Translations under genes and position numbers: made by a program
Shown here: in pieces, positions 25,748 through 35,366 of the stretch
Numbering within the stretch: the stretch's first letter is position 1
How the letters are laid out: the number at the start of each line of letters is the position of its first letter
The notes under the pieces: model-generated
Told to the model about the DNA's origin: nothing
Database searches by the model: none
What the model saw: the letters and a program-made list of their open reading frames with translations, nothing else
Assembly: GCF_008386395.1 (NCBI RefSeq)
Contig: NZ_CP043761.1
Span: forward strand, 496,001 to 560,000
DNA: 64,000 bases
Origin: Paenibacillus sp. 37
GTDB taxonomy: Bacteria > Bacillota > Bacilli > Paenibacillales > Paenibacillaceae
Reading direction: 5' to 3'

Positions 25748-26854
25748 ATGAATAGAATCAAATTGGCGCTTCGAGGCATACTTGCTCTAATTATGGCATT
25801 AACCGTACTGGTCCCTTCGTTGGCCTTGGCGGCTACTGGTGACGTGAAATCGATTGAAATAACCAATAGCAGCCCGCAGAAGATGAGTGTTTCCGAAACA
25901 GCTGCGCTTCAGGTGATGGCAACGGTAGAAGGTTTTGATAACAAACAGGATGTTACCGAAGGTGTGACTTGGTCCACCAGTAATGCAGCGGTTGCGAAGA
26001 TGGTGAAAGGCAAAGTCAAGGCTGTGGCCGCAGGCGAAGCAACGATTTTTGCAGAGGTAGATGGGGCAAAAGCCCAGTTGGTTGTCCAAGTGCAGGAGAA
26101 GATCAAAAGCATCAAAGCTTCACCGAAATCCTACAGTTTTGTTAAAGGCAGTGAAAGCACCCTTCCGAAAGTAAGTATTACCCGTGCGAACGGCAAGGAA
26201 GAGGATGTGACGTCTGAGATTGTGTGGTCCGTATCCACTTCTTCGGCTGTGCTGGAAAACGGTAAAATCAAAGGCGTTACACCCGGCAGAGTTTTGCTGC
26301 AAGGTAAGTACGGAACAACGATTGTAAAAGTTCCTGTTGCCGTGACGGATGAGATTACCAAAGTTGAAGTCACTCCTGCCACAATGCAGCTGAACATCAA
26401 GAAGTCCAAAGCGTTGAAGGTCATCGGGACCTACGCGAATGGCAAAACGATCAACCTTTCGAAACAAATCATATGGACCTCTTCCAACACAAATGTAGCT
26501 GTCGTGAAAAATGGAACCGTTAAGACGCTGACCGAGGGACAAGCAACCTTGACAGGAACTTATCAAAATCAGACAATAAAGGCAGAGGTTACCGTTGTAC
26601 CTTTGCTCAAAAAGCTGATTACAGGCCAGAAAAAACTGGTTTTGTCCCCACAGGGAAGCACAACACTGAGTGTGATGGCCCAGTATGATACGGGTAAAAC
26701 CATTGTTGTGACGAACAGCGCGGTATGGAGCAGCACAAAGCCGGGCGTAGCGACAGTAACAAATGGCAAGATCGTGGCTGTAGGCAAAGGTAAAACGTCT
26801 ATCACGGCCAAGTGGGGCAATAAAAAAGTGACGATCCCTGTTACGGTAAAATAA
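25748..26854 (+). CDS. Secreted protein with four bacterial Ig-like (Big_2) domains
   Basis: A 368-residue exported protein. The signal peptide (MNRIKLALRG, then a hydrophobic core, cleavage near SLALAATG) is followed by four repeats of about 80 residues. Each has the Big_2 pattern of VTW.S.N..VA.V..G.V.AV..G.A.I (for example VTWSTSNAAVAKM and AVWSSTKPGVATV). There is no enzyme domain, SLH motif or sortase site. Such proteins act in adhesion or as spacers on the surface. The start at 25748 was preferred to an ATG at 25721 because GGGAG lies between them. Confidence 0.85.
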   Translation: MNRIKLALRGILALIMALTVLVPSLALAATGDVKSIEITNSSPQKMSVSETAALQVMATVEGFDNKQDVTEGVTWSTSNAAVAKMVKGKVKAVAAGEATIFAEVDGAKAQLVVQVQEKIKSIKASPKSYSFVKGSESTLPKVSITRANGKEEDVTSEIVWSVSTSSAVLENGKIKGVTPGRVLLQGKYGTTIVKVPVAVTDEITKVEVTPATMQLNIKKSKALKVIGTYANGKTINLSKQIIWTSSNTNVAVVKNGTVKTLTEGQATLTGTYQNQTIKAEVTVVPLLKKLITGQKKLVLSPQGSTTLSVMAQYDTGKTIVVTNSAVWSSTKPGVATVTNGKIVAVGKGKTSITAKWGNKKVTIPVTVK

Positions 26855-26950
26855 ATCTTCATATAATGAAGCGCTTTGCATAAATCCAAACATAAATTCA
26901 GTACATCATCACGTTAAATATCATCAATGTGATTAAGGGTATCAGACAAT

Positions 26951-26978
26951 CAGGGGCGTAGACATACGCTCCTTTTTT
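26951..26978 (+). terminator. Terminator after the Ig-like gene
   Basis: GGGGCGTA-gaca-TACGCTCC is followed by six T. The rest of 26855-27242 holds no convincing gene; AAGAGGAGG before 27243 is the ribosome site of the next gene. Confidence 0.8.
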
Positions 26979-27242
26979 GGATATATAGAATTATGTATCT
27001 GGGATGACCTCTGCTAGAACAACAATATAACAGGATTGGATGGGATGAATTATGAAAGCTTCGATTATAAGCTCAGATTCTAATTCTAGTGATCTGGCTT
27101 ACCTGAAATATCTTCTTTTATCCCTAAGTTCCATACTAACATTTCAACGGAATACTACGATTGAGTGCATGAAGCAACGCACCTATGAAAAATACAGAGA
27201 AGGTTATCATTTAAAATGTCATGGTCAAGAGGAGGTACCTGA

Positions 27243-27794
27243 ATGACAGATCCCTTGCAACCGGAAAACTGGCCTGCCTGGGCGACAGAGGCGGTAGAGA
27301 TTGCTCCGGCCAACCCCAATTGGGATGCGCAGGCTCAGGAAGAAATCGGACAACTTAAACACCTTCTACAGCAGTTTAATATCCATCAATTCGAACATAT
27401 CGGAAGTACGTCCATTCCAGGGTTACCCGCCAAGCCCATTATTGATCTGATGGCAGAGGTACAGTCATGGGACGACATGGATCTGATTGCGGATCAGCTG
27501 AATCCGTTGGGCTGGAACTACGTTCCGCCTGAACTGGATGGGAGGGAGTACAGACGATTCTGGGTCAGGGTTAAGGATGGCAAGAGAGCTGTACACCTTC
27601 ATCTGATGCGCCCGGGAGAAGAACGCTGGGATCGTCAAATTCGGTTTCGGGATGTGCTGAGAAAACGCCCAGATCTGGTGGAAGCTTACGCCGTCCTGAA
27701 GATAAAGCTTGCTGATGAGAACAAGGAAGATAGGGAATCGTATACCGCTGCCAAAACGCAATTTATTTTACAAGTGCTCGATGAAGGCGTGTGA
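27243..27794 (+). CDS. GrpB/UPF0157 nucleotidyltransferase-fold protein
   Basis: A 183-residue protein of the GrpB family. HIGSTSIPGLPAKPIIDLMAEV is diagnostic: the GST and the two acidic residues form the nucleotidyltransferase-like site. HLHLMRPG and FRDVLRKRPDLVEAY follow as usual. Its biochemical activity is not established for the family. A strong AAGAGGAGG precedes the ATG. It opens a run of small rightward genes that extends to 34358. Confidence 0.88.
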   Translation: MTDPLQPENWPAWATEAVEIAPANPNWDAQAQEEIGQLKHLLQQFNIHQFEHIGSTSIPGLPAKPIIDLMAEVQSWDDMDLIADQLNPLGWNYVPPELDGREYRRFWVRVKDGKRAVHLHLMRPGEERWDRQIRFRDVLRKRPDLVEAYAVLKIKLADENKEDRESYTAAKTQFILQVLDEGV

Positions 27795-27798
27795 TTGA

Positions 27799-28206
27799 TT
27801 GAAAAGCGTACTTATCAGAGAAAGGCTGATCTATTTCTTCGCAGTCATGATGACCATGGCGGCAGGAATCGCATCCAGACACTTTGGTAAACGATTGCCG
27901 GATTGGGTGCATGAACATTTCGGAGATGCATGTTGGGCGGGCATGATTTATTTCGGAGTACGCATGGTGTGGCCTCATCTCAGCTTGGTATGGGCGATGT
28001 GTTTGAGCTGTGTATTCAGCTGGATGATTGAGTTCTCGCAGTTGATCCAGACGCCTTGGCTGATTGAGATACGCTCTACCGTATTAGGTGCACTTATTTT
28101 GGGACATGGGTTTCTGGTGATCGATCTGATTCGATATACGGTCGGTATTCTGTGCATGGTTGTGATAGATCGTTATTTCCTGAGAAATAAGATGGCTGGA
28201 TCATGA
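27799..28206 (+). CDS. DUF2809 membrane protein
   Basis: A 135-residue membrane protein with four hydrophobic helices. ASRHFGKRLPDWVHEHFGDACWA and CVFSWMIEFSQLIQTPWL are the conserved features of DUF2809. It starts with TTG four bases after the GrpB stop, with only a weak ribosome site, so it is probably translated by coupling. Function unknown. Confidence 0.82.
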   Translation: MKSVLIRERLIYFFAVMMTMAAGIASRHFGKRLPDWVHEHFGDACWAGMIYFGVRMVWPHLSLVWAMCLSCVFSWMIEFSQLIQTPWLIEIRSTVLGALILGHGFLVIDLIRYTVGILCMVVIDRYFLRNKMAGS

Positions 28207-28234
28207 ACTCAATTGAATCATGGAGGTGTGCTGA

Positions 28235-28792
28235 ATGAATGTAGAAAAACTTTTTGCCGAATCGCCCGAATTCGAAACACAGCGGTTAAAGCTGAGGCGG
28301 CTTGCGATGGATGATCTTGATGAGTATTATGCATTTGCCTCTGATCCCCAAGTGAGTCAGCAAAGCTTATGGAACTGCCATGAGACGGTAGAGGATTCCA
28401 TTCAATATATTCAGCGGGTACTGGATAATTATGAACGGAAAACGGTCTATATCTGGGCTTTTGTCCTGAAGGAAACAGGGACGTTAATCGGGAGGGGTGG
28501 CATTTTTCATCTCAACGATTCTATGCAGAGTGCTGAACTAGGGTACGCGATAGCCAGCAGTCAATGGGGCAAAGGTCTCGCAGCAGAAGCGATGCAACCC
28601 ATTGTGAATTATTGCTTTCGGGAACTGGACTGCAATCGACTGGAAGGGAAATGTAATGCAGGCAACATAGGCTCTGCACGCGTAATGGAGAAGCTGGGTA
28701 TGTCGTACGAAGGTTTACTACGCAAACAGTTGAAGATCAAAGGTGTATTTACGGATCAAAAATTGTACTCCCGTATCCGGGATGATCTATAA
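28235..28792 (+). CDS. GNAT acetyltransferase, RimJ/RimL type
   Basis: A 185-residue acetyltransferase. FETQRLKLRRLAMDDLDEYY at the start, the GYAIASSQWGKGLAAEAM acetyl-CoA loop (QWGKGLA) and EGKCNAGNIGSARVMEKLGM near the C-terminus match the RimJ/RimL subgroup that acetylates protein N-termini or small amines. GGAGG precedes the ATG. Target unknown. Confidence 0.88.
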   Translation: MNVEKLFAESPEFETQRLKLRRLAMDDLDEYYAFASDPQVSQQSLWNCHETVEDSIQYIQRVLDNYERKTVYIWAFVLKETGTLIGRGGIFHLNDSMQSAELGYAIASSQWGKGLAAEAMQPIVNYCFRELDCNRLEGKCNAGNIGSARVMEKLGMSYEGLLRKQLKIKGVFTDQKLYSRIRDDL

Positions 28793-28843
28793 TACTTCCA
28801 ATGACACATAGGGTACATCGCAGAAATTGAAGGAGGCGGAACC

Positions 28844-29173
28844 ATGATCTATAGTATTATTTCCCGTTCGTTGTGGGAGCAAGTGTCAAAGGGGACTGAG
28901 TATGCACCAGATAGCCTGGAGACAGACGGATTCATTCATTGTTCCACCAAGGAACAGATCCCATGGGTAGCCGGGCAATATTATGCAGGTCGCACGGATC
29001 TGTTATTACTTAGTATTGATGAGAAGGCGTTGAAGCCGGAACTGGTGTATGAGGATCTCTACGAATTGAATGAACTATATCCACATATCTATGGAGAGCT
29101 CAATCTGGATGCGGTTCGCAAAGTCATTCCATTTGAACCGAATGCAGACGGCACATTTTCATTTCCTGAATAA
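28844..29173 (+). CDS. DUF952 family protein
   Basis: A 109-residue protein with the DUF952 pattern: MIYSIISRSLWEQ at the start, LETDGFIHCSTKEQI with the conserved FIHCS, and PHIYGELNLDAV near the end. Members may be glutathione S-transferase-like or ADP-ribosyl-related in fold; no activity is proven. Strong GGAGG before the ATG. Confidence 0.85.
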   Translation: MIYSIISRSLWEQVSKGTEYAPDSLETDGFIHCSTKEQIPWVAGQYYAGRTDLLLLSIDEKALKPELVYEDLYELNELYPHIYGELNLDAVRKVIPFEPNADGTFSFPE

Positions 29174-29242
29174 AATAACATGTGACGCTTCTGTTTGAAC
29201 ATGATCAGGGGACAACATACTTTTTCGAAGGGTGGTTAACGG

Positions 29243-29833
29243 ATGGATATGAATCAGGTTTTTCTAGAGACAGCGGAGAAACAATTCCTGTATTACAAGC
29301 AGCTCGGGGAAAAAGCCATGGCACAACTGGAGTCCGAGCAATTGTTTCAATCCTGGAATGAAGACGCGAACAGCATTGCGGTAATCGTAAAACATCTATG
29401 GGGCAATATGCTGTCCCGTTGGACGGATGTACTGACAACAGATGGTGAGAAACCGTGGCGTGAGCGAGATGCTGAATTTGTGAATGATCTTACATCCCGG
29501 GAAGAGTTGCTTGCTAAATGGGAAGAAGGCTGGAATTGTCTACTCGAAGCCATTCGTTCGTTTAACCCGGAACAATTGTCTCATATCATATACATTCGCA
29601 ATGAAGGACACACCGTCATGGAGGCAATTATCCGGCAATTGGCGCATTATCCGTATCATGTCGGACAGATTGTATTTACCGCGAAAATGCTTAAAGAAAC
29701 AGCTTGGGACAGTCTCTCCATTCCGAGAAACGGGTCTTCTCAATATAATGGGGGCAAATTTGCCAAGCCGAAGGCACGCAAACATTTTACAGAAGATGAA
29801 CTTCATATCGAAAAAGGTGAGGAACAACAATGA
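29243..29833 (+). CDS. DUF1572 (DinB-like four-helix) protein
   Basis: A 196-residue protein of the DUF1572 family within the DinB/YfiT-like superfamily. Histidines of the putative metal site are seen in IVKHLWGNM and AHYPYHVGQI, with the segment LSRWTDVLTTDGEKPWR between them. The fold is linked to thiol- or metal-dependent detoxification, but function here is unknown. Its stop overlaps the phosphatase start by 4 bp. Confidence 0.83.
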   Translation: MDMNQVFLETAEKQFLYYKQLGEKAMAQLESEQLFQSWNEDANSIAVIVKHLWGNMLSRWTDVLTTDGEKPWRERDAEFVNDLTSREELLAKWEEGWNCLLEAIRSFNPEQLSHIIYIRNEGHTVMEAIIRQLAHYPYHVGQIVFTAKMLKETAWDSLSIPRNGSSQYNGGKFAKPKARKHFTEDELHIEKGEEQQ

Positions 29834-30420
29834 CTCAAATTGCATTGATTCGCCATGGAAGCACAGCGTGGAATAAGGAAAAACGTTCGCAGGGCCAGAC
29901 GGATAATCCGCTGGATCAGGATGGCAGGGAACAGGCCGTTTTACTTGCTGCGAGACTGGCCGAAGAATCCTGGGATGCCATCTATGCAAGTGACTTGGAA
30001 CGTGCAAGTGAGACGGCTCGCATCATTGGTGATCGCTTGGGTATTCAGGAGATTCATCTGGACCCTAGACTTCGCGAGATGGGTGGAGGACAGGTCGAAG
30101 GAACGACGGAAGAGGAACGGTTAGCCAAGTGGGGAGCGGATTGGAGTACTCTGGATCTGGGACGTGAGCTTGCAGATGCAGGGACTGTTCGAGGCAGTGC
30201 GGTGCTTGAAGATATTGTACAGCAGCACCCCGATGGAAGAGTGATTGTTGTCAGTCACGGGGCCGTCCTGCGGAATACACTGCGAGGTCTGGTGCCTGAA
30301 CTGGATATCAGCGTGAAACTGTCCAACACATCCATTACCCGGATCGCCAAGAATGAGAATGCGTGGCAATGCGAACTGTACAATTGCAGCGTGCATTTGG
30401 ATTCGTCCAGGGAGTCTTAA
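29830..30420 (+). CDS. Histidine phosphatase family protein
   Basis: A 196-residue phosphatase of the phosphoglycerate mutase-like superfamily. LIRHGSTAWN holds the RHG catalytic histidine, ASDLERASETA the second arginine, and VVSHGAVLRN the second histidine. It acts through a phospho-histidine and could dephosphorylate a sugar phosphate, alpha-ribazole phosphate or another small substrate. Translationally coupled to the DUF1572 gene (ATGA). Confidence 0.87.
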   Translation: MTQIALIRHGSTAWNKEKRSQGQTDNPLDQDGREQAVLLAARLAEESWDAIYASDLERASETARIIGDRLGIQEIHLDPRLREMGGGQVEGTTEEERLAKWGADWSTLDLGRELADAGTVRGSAVLEDIVQQHPDGRVIVVSHGAVLRNTLRGLVPELDISVKLSNTSITRIAKNENAWQCELYNCSVHLDSSRES

Positions 30421-30423
30421 TAG

Positions 30424-31257
30424 ATGGATGCTCTGACGTTAAAACAAAAATTACAGCATATTCAGTCGTCTAATCATTCCATTGATCACGAGGAAGAGCC
30501 TTACGCATTGGCACTGCATATGATGAAGCATATTGGTAGTACTGACCCTGTCCTGCGGGATGAATTGATCTATGTTACGTTTGCAACCTGGATTGGACAG
30601 GGTGTATTTTCGGAAGATCAGCTAAGGCATGTATTACAGTTGGCACTGGACGATCAGCACCTGTTCTATGGGATCGGAGAGCAGGGAACGGATAGTGTGT
30701 TTACGCGGACGTTCTCCGTATTGTTACTGCCTCCCATTCTGAATGTGGATCGTCAGCGACCTTTCCTGGACAAAGAGGATATCGCAGGGATTCACCATCG
30801 GTTGACTACATATCTGGTATGTGAAAAGGATGTTCGCGGCTACGTCGACGATAAGGGTTGGGCGCATGCCCCGGCACACGCGGCGGACGCAGTTGAAGAT
30901 CTGGTCCAGTCGCCCTATCTGGAGCAGGCGGATCTGTTGGAACTTCTGCATGCACTCACTGTGAAAATAACCGAATCAAGTGTAGTTTACATCCATGATG
31001 AGGATCAGCGAATAGTGCATGCCGTAATGACCATTCTGCGTCGCAATCTGTTGGAACAAAAGGATATTACGGTATGGATCGATACCCTTCATCAAGGAGA
31101 TCAGGTGGTGAACAGATCACTTCTGGAAACCAGTCATAGGAACCTGAATGTGCGTCTGTTTTTGCAGACACTGTATCTTGCGATACGGACAGAAGAAGAC
31201 GAGCCGTTTCCGGCGGTTCGTTCACTGGTACTACAGGCACTGGAGAGAGATCAATAA
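30424..31257 (+). CDS. DUF2785 family protein
   Basis: A 277-residue helical protein. RGYVDDKGWAHAPAHAADAV is the family hallmark, with conserved His residues that may bind a metal; DELIYVTFATWI lies near residue 45. Starts three bases after the phosphatase stop, so the genes form one unit. Function of DUF2785 is unknown. Confidence 0.83.
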   Translation: MDALTLKQKLQHIQSSNHSIDHEEEPYALALHMMKHIGSTDPVLRDELIYVTFATWIGQGVFSEDQLRHVLQLALDDQHLFYGIGEQGTDSVFTRTFSVLLLPPILNVDRQRPFLDKEDIAGIHHRLTTYLVCEKDVRGYVDDKGWAHAPAHAADAVEDLVQSPYLEQADLLELLHALTVKITESSVVYIHDEDQRIVHAVMTILRRNLLEQKDITVWIDTLHQGDQVVNRSLLETSHRNLNVRLFLQTLYLAIRTEEDEPFPAVRSLVLQALERDQ

Positions 31258-31295
31258 CGATACGCTAAACGTGTGGATAAAGGGGGAGATGGCGC

Positions 31296-32012
31296 ATGAC
31301 CGGATTGACGTATGCATGGACGGAAGAGATTTTATCTCCGCTGGGTGAGACAGCAGTTATCATCCATTGCGGGGATCAATTGTCTGACGCGGTGCAGCGC
31401 AGAGTGATGTCTGTATGTGCTTTGCTGGAAAAGAGCACTCTGTCAGCCATGATCGAATGGGTGCCTTCATATACGTCCGTTACAGTATTTTACGATCCGT
31501 TTATCTCCCCTTATCCCCAGTTATGCCGCACTCTGCTTCATCTGTTGAATCAAATGAAGGAATCCGTCCAAGACAAACCCAGAACGGTCACGATTCCCGT
31601 ATGTTATGGTGGCGAGTGGGGGCCTGATCTGGACTACGTTGCCAGTGAACATAGACTGACCGCAGAGGACGTTATTGCGATTCATACATCCGGGGATTAT
31701 CTCGTACATATGATAGGATTCGCACCGGGTTTTCCGTATCTCGGCGGGTTGTCTGAACAGATTGCTACGCCCAGACGGGCAACGCCAAGGCTTCGGGTTG
31801 AGGCGGGTACAGTAGGTATTGGTGGCAAACAGACGGGAATCTATCCGGTGGATACACCCGGGGGGTGGCAATGTATTGGACGAACGCCACTCCGGTTGTT
31901 TCGGCCGGAAGAGAACGTACCGAGTTTGCTGGCAGCAGGTGATCGGGTTCGATTTGAACAGATTACGATGCAGGACTATCTGGCGTTGAAGCGGAAGGAG
32001 GGCGAACGATGA
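31296..32012 (+). CDS. pxpB: 5-oxoprolinase subunit PxpB (KipI-like)
   Basis: A 238-residue subunit of the ATP-dependent 5-oxoprolinase PxpABC, which converts 5-oxoproline to glutamate. IHTSGDYLVHMIGFAPGF and YLGGL form the family signature, with VEAGTVGIGGKQTGIYP and TPGGWQCIGRTP behind it. In Bacillus the same protein (KipI) also inhibits a sporulation kinase; that role is not implied here. It overlaps pxpC by 4 bp. Confidence 0.92.
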   Translation: MTGLTYAWTEEILSPLGETAVIIHCGDQLSDAVQRRVMSVCALLEKSTLSAMIEWVPSYTSVTVFYDPFISPYPQLCRTLLHLLNQMKESVQDKPRTVTIPVCYGGEWGPDLDYVASEHRLTAEDVIAIHTSGDYLVHMIGFAPGFPYLGGLSEQIATPRRATPRLRVEAGTVGIGGKQTGIYPVDTPGGWQCIGRTPLRLFRPEENVPSLLAAGDRVRFEQITMQDYLALKRKEGER

Positions 32013-33043
32013 GTATTGAAGTGATTCGCCCCGGTCTGTTATCTACCGTTCAGGATGAAGGCAGAACCGGGTATCGCCGATATGGTATTCATCCTGGCGG
32101 GGTCATGGACACCTTTGCAGCCAGAGCAGCCAATATGCTTGTGGGCAACTCCCGACATGCGGCAGTGCTGGAGATGACGATGACGGGGCCGGAGCTTCGA
32201 TTTCAGGAGAGCCAGCTAGTCTCATTATGTGGAGCCGATCTGACGGCAACGGTGGATCATCTGCCTGTACCTTTGTGGCGTCCTGTGCTGGTGCGGGCTG
32301 GAAGTGTACTGAAGTTTGGTCAATGTCGTCATGGTTTGCGTGGATATCTGGCGATTGCGGGTGGAATAACTGTGCCTGAAGTGATGGGCAGTCGAAGTAC
32401 AGACCTCAAGACAGGTCTTGGCGGTATGGATGGGCGAGCCTTGCGCATAGGGGATCTATTATCCAATGGTGAACTTTCTGTCGAAGCGCGAGTATGGATG
32501 CAGCGTATGGAGCAGCAGGTAAAGGAGAGTGAGCGGGACCACCGAATATTGGCGCCTGCGTGGCTTTTATCTGAACGTGAAAGACCTGACTATTATGGGC
32601 AACCTGTTATTCGTGTGATGGAGAGTAAAGATAGTTCGCTGTTCAGCGAGGCAAGTCTGGGACAATTTTATGCGGAAAAATACGTGATCTCTCCGCAATC
32701 CGATCGGATGGGCTATCGCTTGCAAGGCTCCAGACTGGAGCTGAATCAGCCGCTGGATCGGCTGTCTGAAGCTGTTACCTATGGCACGGTGCAGGTGCCA
32801 CCTGATGGTCAACCCATCATCTTAATGGCAGATCATCAGACGATCGGAGGTTATCCTGTCATTGCACAGGTAGCTCGGGTGGATATGCCAATCCTGGCTC
32901 AGGCTAGGCCAGGAACCCAAATTTTTTTTAAGAAGATTACGCATGATCAAGCCGGACAGTTGTATATGGAACAGGAAAACAATATGCAACTCATAGATAA
33001 GCTGATACGCAGAAGAATTGCAGAAATGGGGGGAGCTTCATGA
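32009..33043 (+). CDS. pxpC: 5-oxoprolinase subunit PxpC (KipA-like)
   Basis: A 344-residue partner of PxpB, also called the biotin-dependent carboxyltransferase-like AHS2 domain. [18 protein letters not shown] and [19 protein letters not shown] are diagnostic at the N-terminus; [16 protein letters not shown] and [13 protein letters not shown] motifs appear near the C-terminus (here [10 protein letters not shown]). The ATGA overlaps at both ends tie pxpB, pxpC and pxpA in one transcript. Confidence 0.92.
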   Translation: MSIEVIRPGLLSTVQDEGRTGYRRYGIHPGGVMDTFAARAANMLVGNSRHAAVLEMTMTGPELRFQESQLVSLCGADLTATVDHLPVPLWRPVLVRAGSVLKFGQCRHGLRGYLAIAGGITVPEVMGSRSTDLKTGLGGMDGRALRIGDLLSNGELSVEARVWMQRMEQQVKESERDHRILAPAWLLSERERPDYYGQPVIRVMESKDSSLFSEASLGQFYAEKYVISPQSDRMGYRLQGSRLELNQPLDRLSEAVTYGTVQVPPDGQPIILMADHQTIGGYPVIAQVARVDMPILAQARPGTQIFFKKITHDQAGQLYMEQENNMQLIDKLIRRRIAEMGGAS

Positions 33044-33813
33044 ATACCTCGAAAACCTTGGATATCAATTGTGATCTGGGCGAAAGTTATGGTATATATC
33101 GCACTCTATCCGATGAGGCCATTCTACCCTTGATTACATCAGCCAATATTGCCTGCGGGTTTCATGCAGGAGACCCGGCTACAATGCGGCTGACGGTGGA
33201 GAGGGCATTGGAGCATCAGGTTGCGATTGGAGCCCACCCCGGGTTGCCGGATTTGCAAGGGTTTGGCAGAAGACGTATGGACATTACGCCACGGGAAGCA
33301 TATGACATGGTGGTGTATCAGATTGGTGCGCTGGATGCCTTTGTCAATGCAAGTGGGGGGCACATGCATCACGTAAAACCACATGGTGCTTTATACAATA
33401 TGGCCGCAGAAGATACGAAGCTTGCTGAAGCCATTGTGGAGGCAATCTATCGAGTACAGCCTGATCTGTATTTGTATGGTCTGGCGGGCAGTGAGCTGAT
33501 TCGCGCTGCGGATCGCATCGGTATGCGCAGTGTGAGCGAGGTGTTTGCGGATCGAACCTATGGGGCGGATGGTAAGCTTACCCCTCGCAGCCAAGCTGGG
33601 GCCCTCATTGAAGAATCGGGACAAGCGATTGCTCAAGTGCTCCAGATGGTAAAAGACGGCGTAGTTGTATCCACAGATGGTACGTTGGTTCCCATTAAGG
33701 CAGAGACAGTCTGTATCCACGGTGATGGAGCGAACGCGTTGGAATTTGCTCAAGAAATTCGTCGTGTGCTGGAATCGGAAGGCATTAAATTATCTGCGCA
33801 TACCACGGGATGA
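33040..33813 (+). CDS. pxpA: 5-oxoprolinase subunit PxpA (LamB/YcsF)
   Basis: A 257-residue TIM-barrel subunit that opens or phosphorylates 5-oxoproline together with Pxp[25 protein letters not shown], and [11 protein letters not shown] are conserved family motifs, and [18 protein letters not shown] follows. It is the third gene of the pxpBCA unit, a common order in Bacillota. A 77 bp gap leads to the Nudix gene. Confidence 0.93.
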   Translation: MNTSKTLDINCDLGESYGIYRTLSDEAILPLITSANIACGFHAGDPATMRLTVERALEHQVAIGAHPGLPDLQGFGRRRMDITPREAYDMVVYQIGALDAFVNASGGHMHHVKPHGALYNMAAEDTKLAEAIVEAIYRVQPDLYLYGLAGSELIRAADRIGMRSVSEVFADRTYGADGKLTPRSQAGALIEESGQAIAQVLQMVKDGVVVSTDGTLVPIKAETVCIHGDGANALEFAQEIRRVLESEGIKLSAHTTG

Positions 33814-33890
33814 TAACCATGTTCAGCAGAACAACAGTAGTATCAGGTTGTTCGGATTGAACTCTGAAATTTTGGAATGACAAGGAGTGA

Positions 33891-34358
33891 ATGAACAGAA
33901 TGAAACCCATACGCAACTCGGCAAAGGCTGTCATTGTGCAGGATGGACGATTGCTGGTCATCCGGCTGGAAGACCAATATGGTACCGCTTATGTGTTCCC
34001 CGGTGGAGGACAGGAGAAAGGTGAAGAACTCAAGGATGCGGTCGCACGCGAATGTCTGGAGGAGATTGGTCAGGCCGTGAACGTGGGAGAGCTGTTACAT
34101 ATCCGGGAGTATATCGGTAAAAATCATGAATTCGCCGAGTGGGATGCAGACATCCACCAGGTTGAATTTTATTTTGCATGCAGCCTGATAGATCCGGAGG
34201 CAACCGTTTTTGAAGGCTCCAATCCAGACGACCACCAAGTCGCCGTGGAATGGATTGCGCTGGAAGAGCTGTCGCAGGTTCGTTTATATCCAAAAACTAT
34301 AGGTGAGCTGCTGCTTAAATCGGATTCTTCATCAATATATCTTGGAGATCTGAATTAG
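33891..34358 (+). CDS. Nudix hydrolase
   Basis: A 155-residue hydrolase of nucleoside diphosphates linked to another moiety. The Nudix box reads GGGQEKGEELKDAVARECLE then EIG, and matches Gx5Ex7REUxEExGU in full. AAGGAG lies 3 bp before the ATG at 33891 and 12 bp before an in-frame ATG at 33900, so the start is uncertain by three codons. Substrate unknown. Confidence 0.88.
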   Translation: MNRMKPIRNSAKAVIVQDGRLLVIRLEDQYGTAYVFPGGGQEKGEELKDAVARECLEEIGQAVNVGELLHIREYIGKNHEFAEWDADIHQVEFYFACSLIDPEATVFEGSNPDDHQVAVEWIALEELSQVRLYPKTIGELLLKSDSSSIYLGDLN

Positions 34359-34620
34359 ATCACCCATGAAGAAATTTTGCGCTAACCCCTTTATGTAAAC
34401 ACTTTTATAAAGCGATTTGCCGATTTTGTCACGTTTGCGTGCAGGTTCAAGGGATTCACCATAGGTGAGGTGGGTACACTATAAGTACAGGCTTGTTACA
34501 GAGCTGCATTAAGCTGGCTCTAGTGATAAGCGATTAATGAACTGTCATTAAACAAAAGAGAGAGTAACAACTACACTTCTCTTTGTACTTTTATTAATCA
34601 ACCTTAATTGGGAGAACGGT
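34359..34620. other. Intergenic region before repeat copy C
   Basis: No gene seen. CGCT/AGCG plus TTTAT/ATAAA pairing around 34380-34415 may be the Nudix terminator, but there is no T run. The start of the next gene is at 34849, after the repeat. Confidence 0.4.
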
Positions 34621-34800
34621 AGACGTAGTGGAGGGGACGGAATCGATTCTGAGGAAGCGAAGCGTTCGCCTAAAAGCTTTCTGAAAGAAAGCTACATCGG
34701 AAGCATATGCTATCACCGGATTTTTCCTTTGAGAAAAGGGAATCAAAAAAATCTGGGGATAACAGCGATCCAAAGAACGATCCGTACCCGCAACGGCCGC
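34621..34800 (+). repeat. Dispersed repeat family 1, copy C
   Basis: In plus orientation: GAGGAAGCGAAGCGTTCGCC, the AGCTTTCT-gaa-AGAAAGCT insert (34675-34693), ATCACCGGATTTTT, CCTTT-GAG-AAAAGG, AAAAATCTGG and the GGGGATAACAGCGAT core (34755-34769). The outer ends are worn compared with copies A and B, so limits are approximate. It lies upstream of the gene at 34849 and opens that gene's frame artificially. Confidence 0.78.
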
Positions 34801-34848
34801 CTACAAGAGTTCTTCAAATATTCCCCCAAACCGAAAGGAGCACTTCCC

Positions 34849-35265
34849 ATGAACCAGACTGAATTGGAACAAAACATTGTAAAAGCATTGGAAAACAACC
34901 CTTTTTGCAGCTTCTCCACTGTGGAGAATGGTAAACCGAAATCCCGCTATATGGCGCTTTTCAACGATGGACTGAACATTCATCTGGCAACGAACCGCCG
35001 TACACACAAAGTAGAGGAACTGGAGAATAATCCGAATGTTAGCCTGCTACTGGGTTACGAGGCTGGTGGTTCCAAGGAAGTCGTTGAGATCGAAGGAACC
35101 TGTGAAGTGACCAAGAACGAAGGCTTGCGTGAGCAAGTGTGGAACGACGAACTGAAGGCGTGGTTCGATGGACCTAATGATCCAAACTATGTCATTCTGG
35201 ACATCACCCCGACTCGTATTGAATATACAGGGAAAGATCATGAACATCATGTGTGGGAACAATAA
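34849..35265 (+). CDS. Pyridoxamine 5'-phosphate oxidase-like FMN-binding protein
   Basis: A 138-residue split-barrel protein of the PNPOx-like/general stress protein 26 group. CSFSTVENGKPKSRYMALFNDG near residues 20-40 is the FMN-binding strand pattern, followed by HLATNRRTHKVEELENNPNV. It is too short for a true PNPO and may be a flavin reductase or F420/haem-binding relative. The start was set at 34849, 8 bp after AAAGGAG; upstream frame runs through the dispersed repeat. Followed by its own terminator. Confidence 0.83.
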   Translation: MNQTELEQNIVKALENNPFCSFSTVENGKPKSRYMALFNDGLNIHLATNRRTHKVEELENNPNVSLLLGYEAGGSKEVVEIEGTCEVTKNEGLREQVWNDELKAWFDGPNDPNYVILDITPTRIEYTGKDHEHHVWEQ

Positions 35266-35331
35266 TCCGAATATGAACATAACCTCTGCAAAGTAGCGTC
35301 CTTATGCGAAAATACGCGCAGAGTTTAATCC

Positions 35332-35366
35332 AACCGTGAAAGCCATGAAGGTTTCACGGTTTTTGG
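35332..35366 (+). terminator. Terminator after the PNPOx-like gene
   Basis: AACCGTGAAA and TTTCACGGTTTTT are perfect arms around GCCATGAAGG. Confidence 0.85.

Noticed and set aside
27052..27246. 64-codon frame before the GrpB gene
   Set aside because: No ribosome site, low-complexity start, and it contains the ribosome site of the next gene.
34433..34456. GTTT-N14-GGGATT, SigB-like promoter
   Set aside because: Match is partial, it is 390 bp from the next start with a repeat in between, and SigB is not typical of this group.
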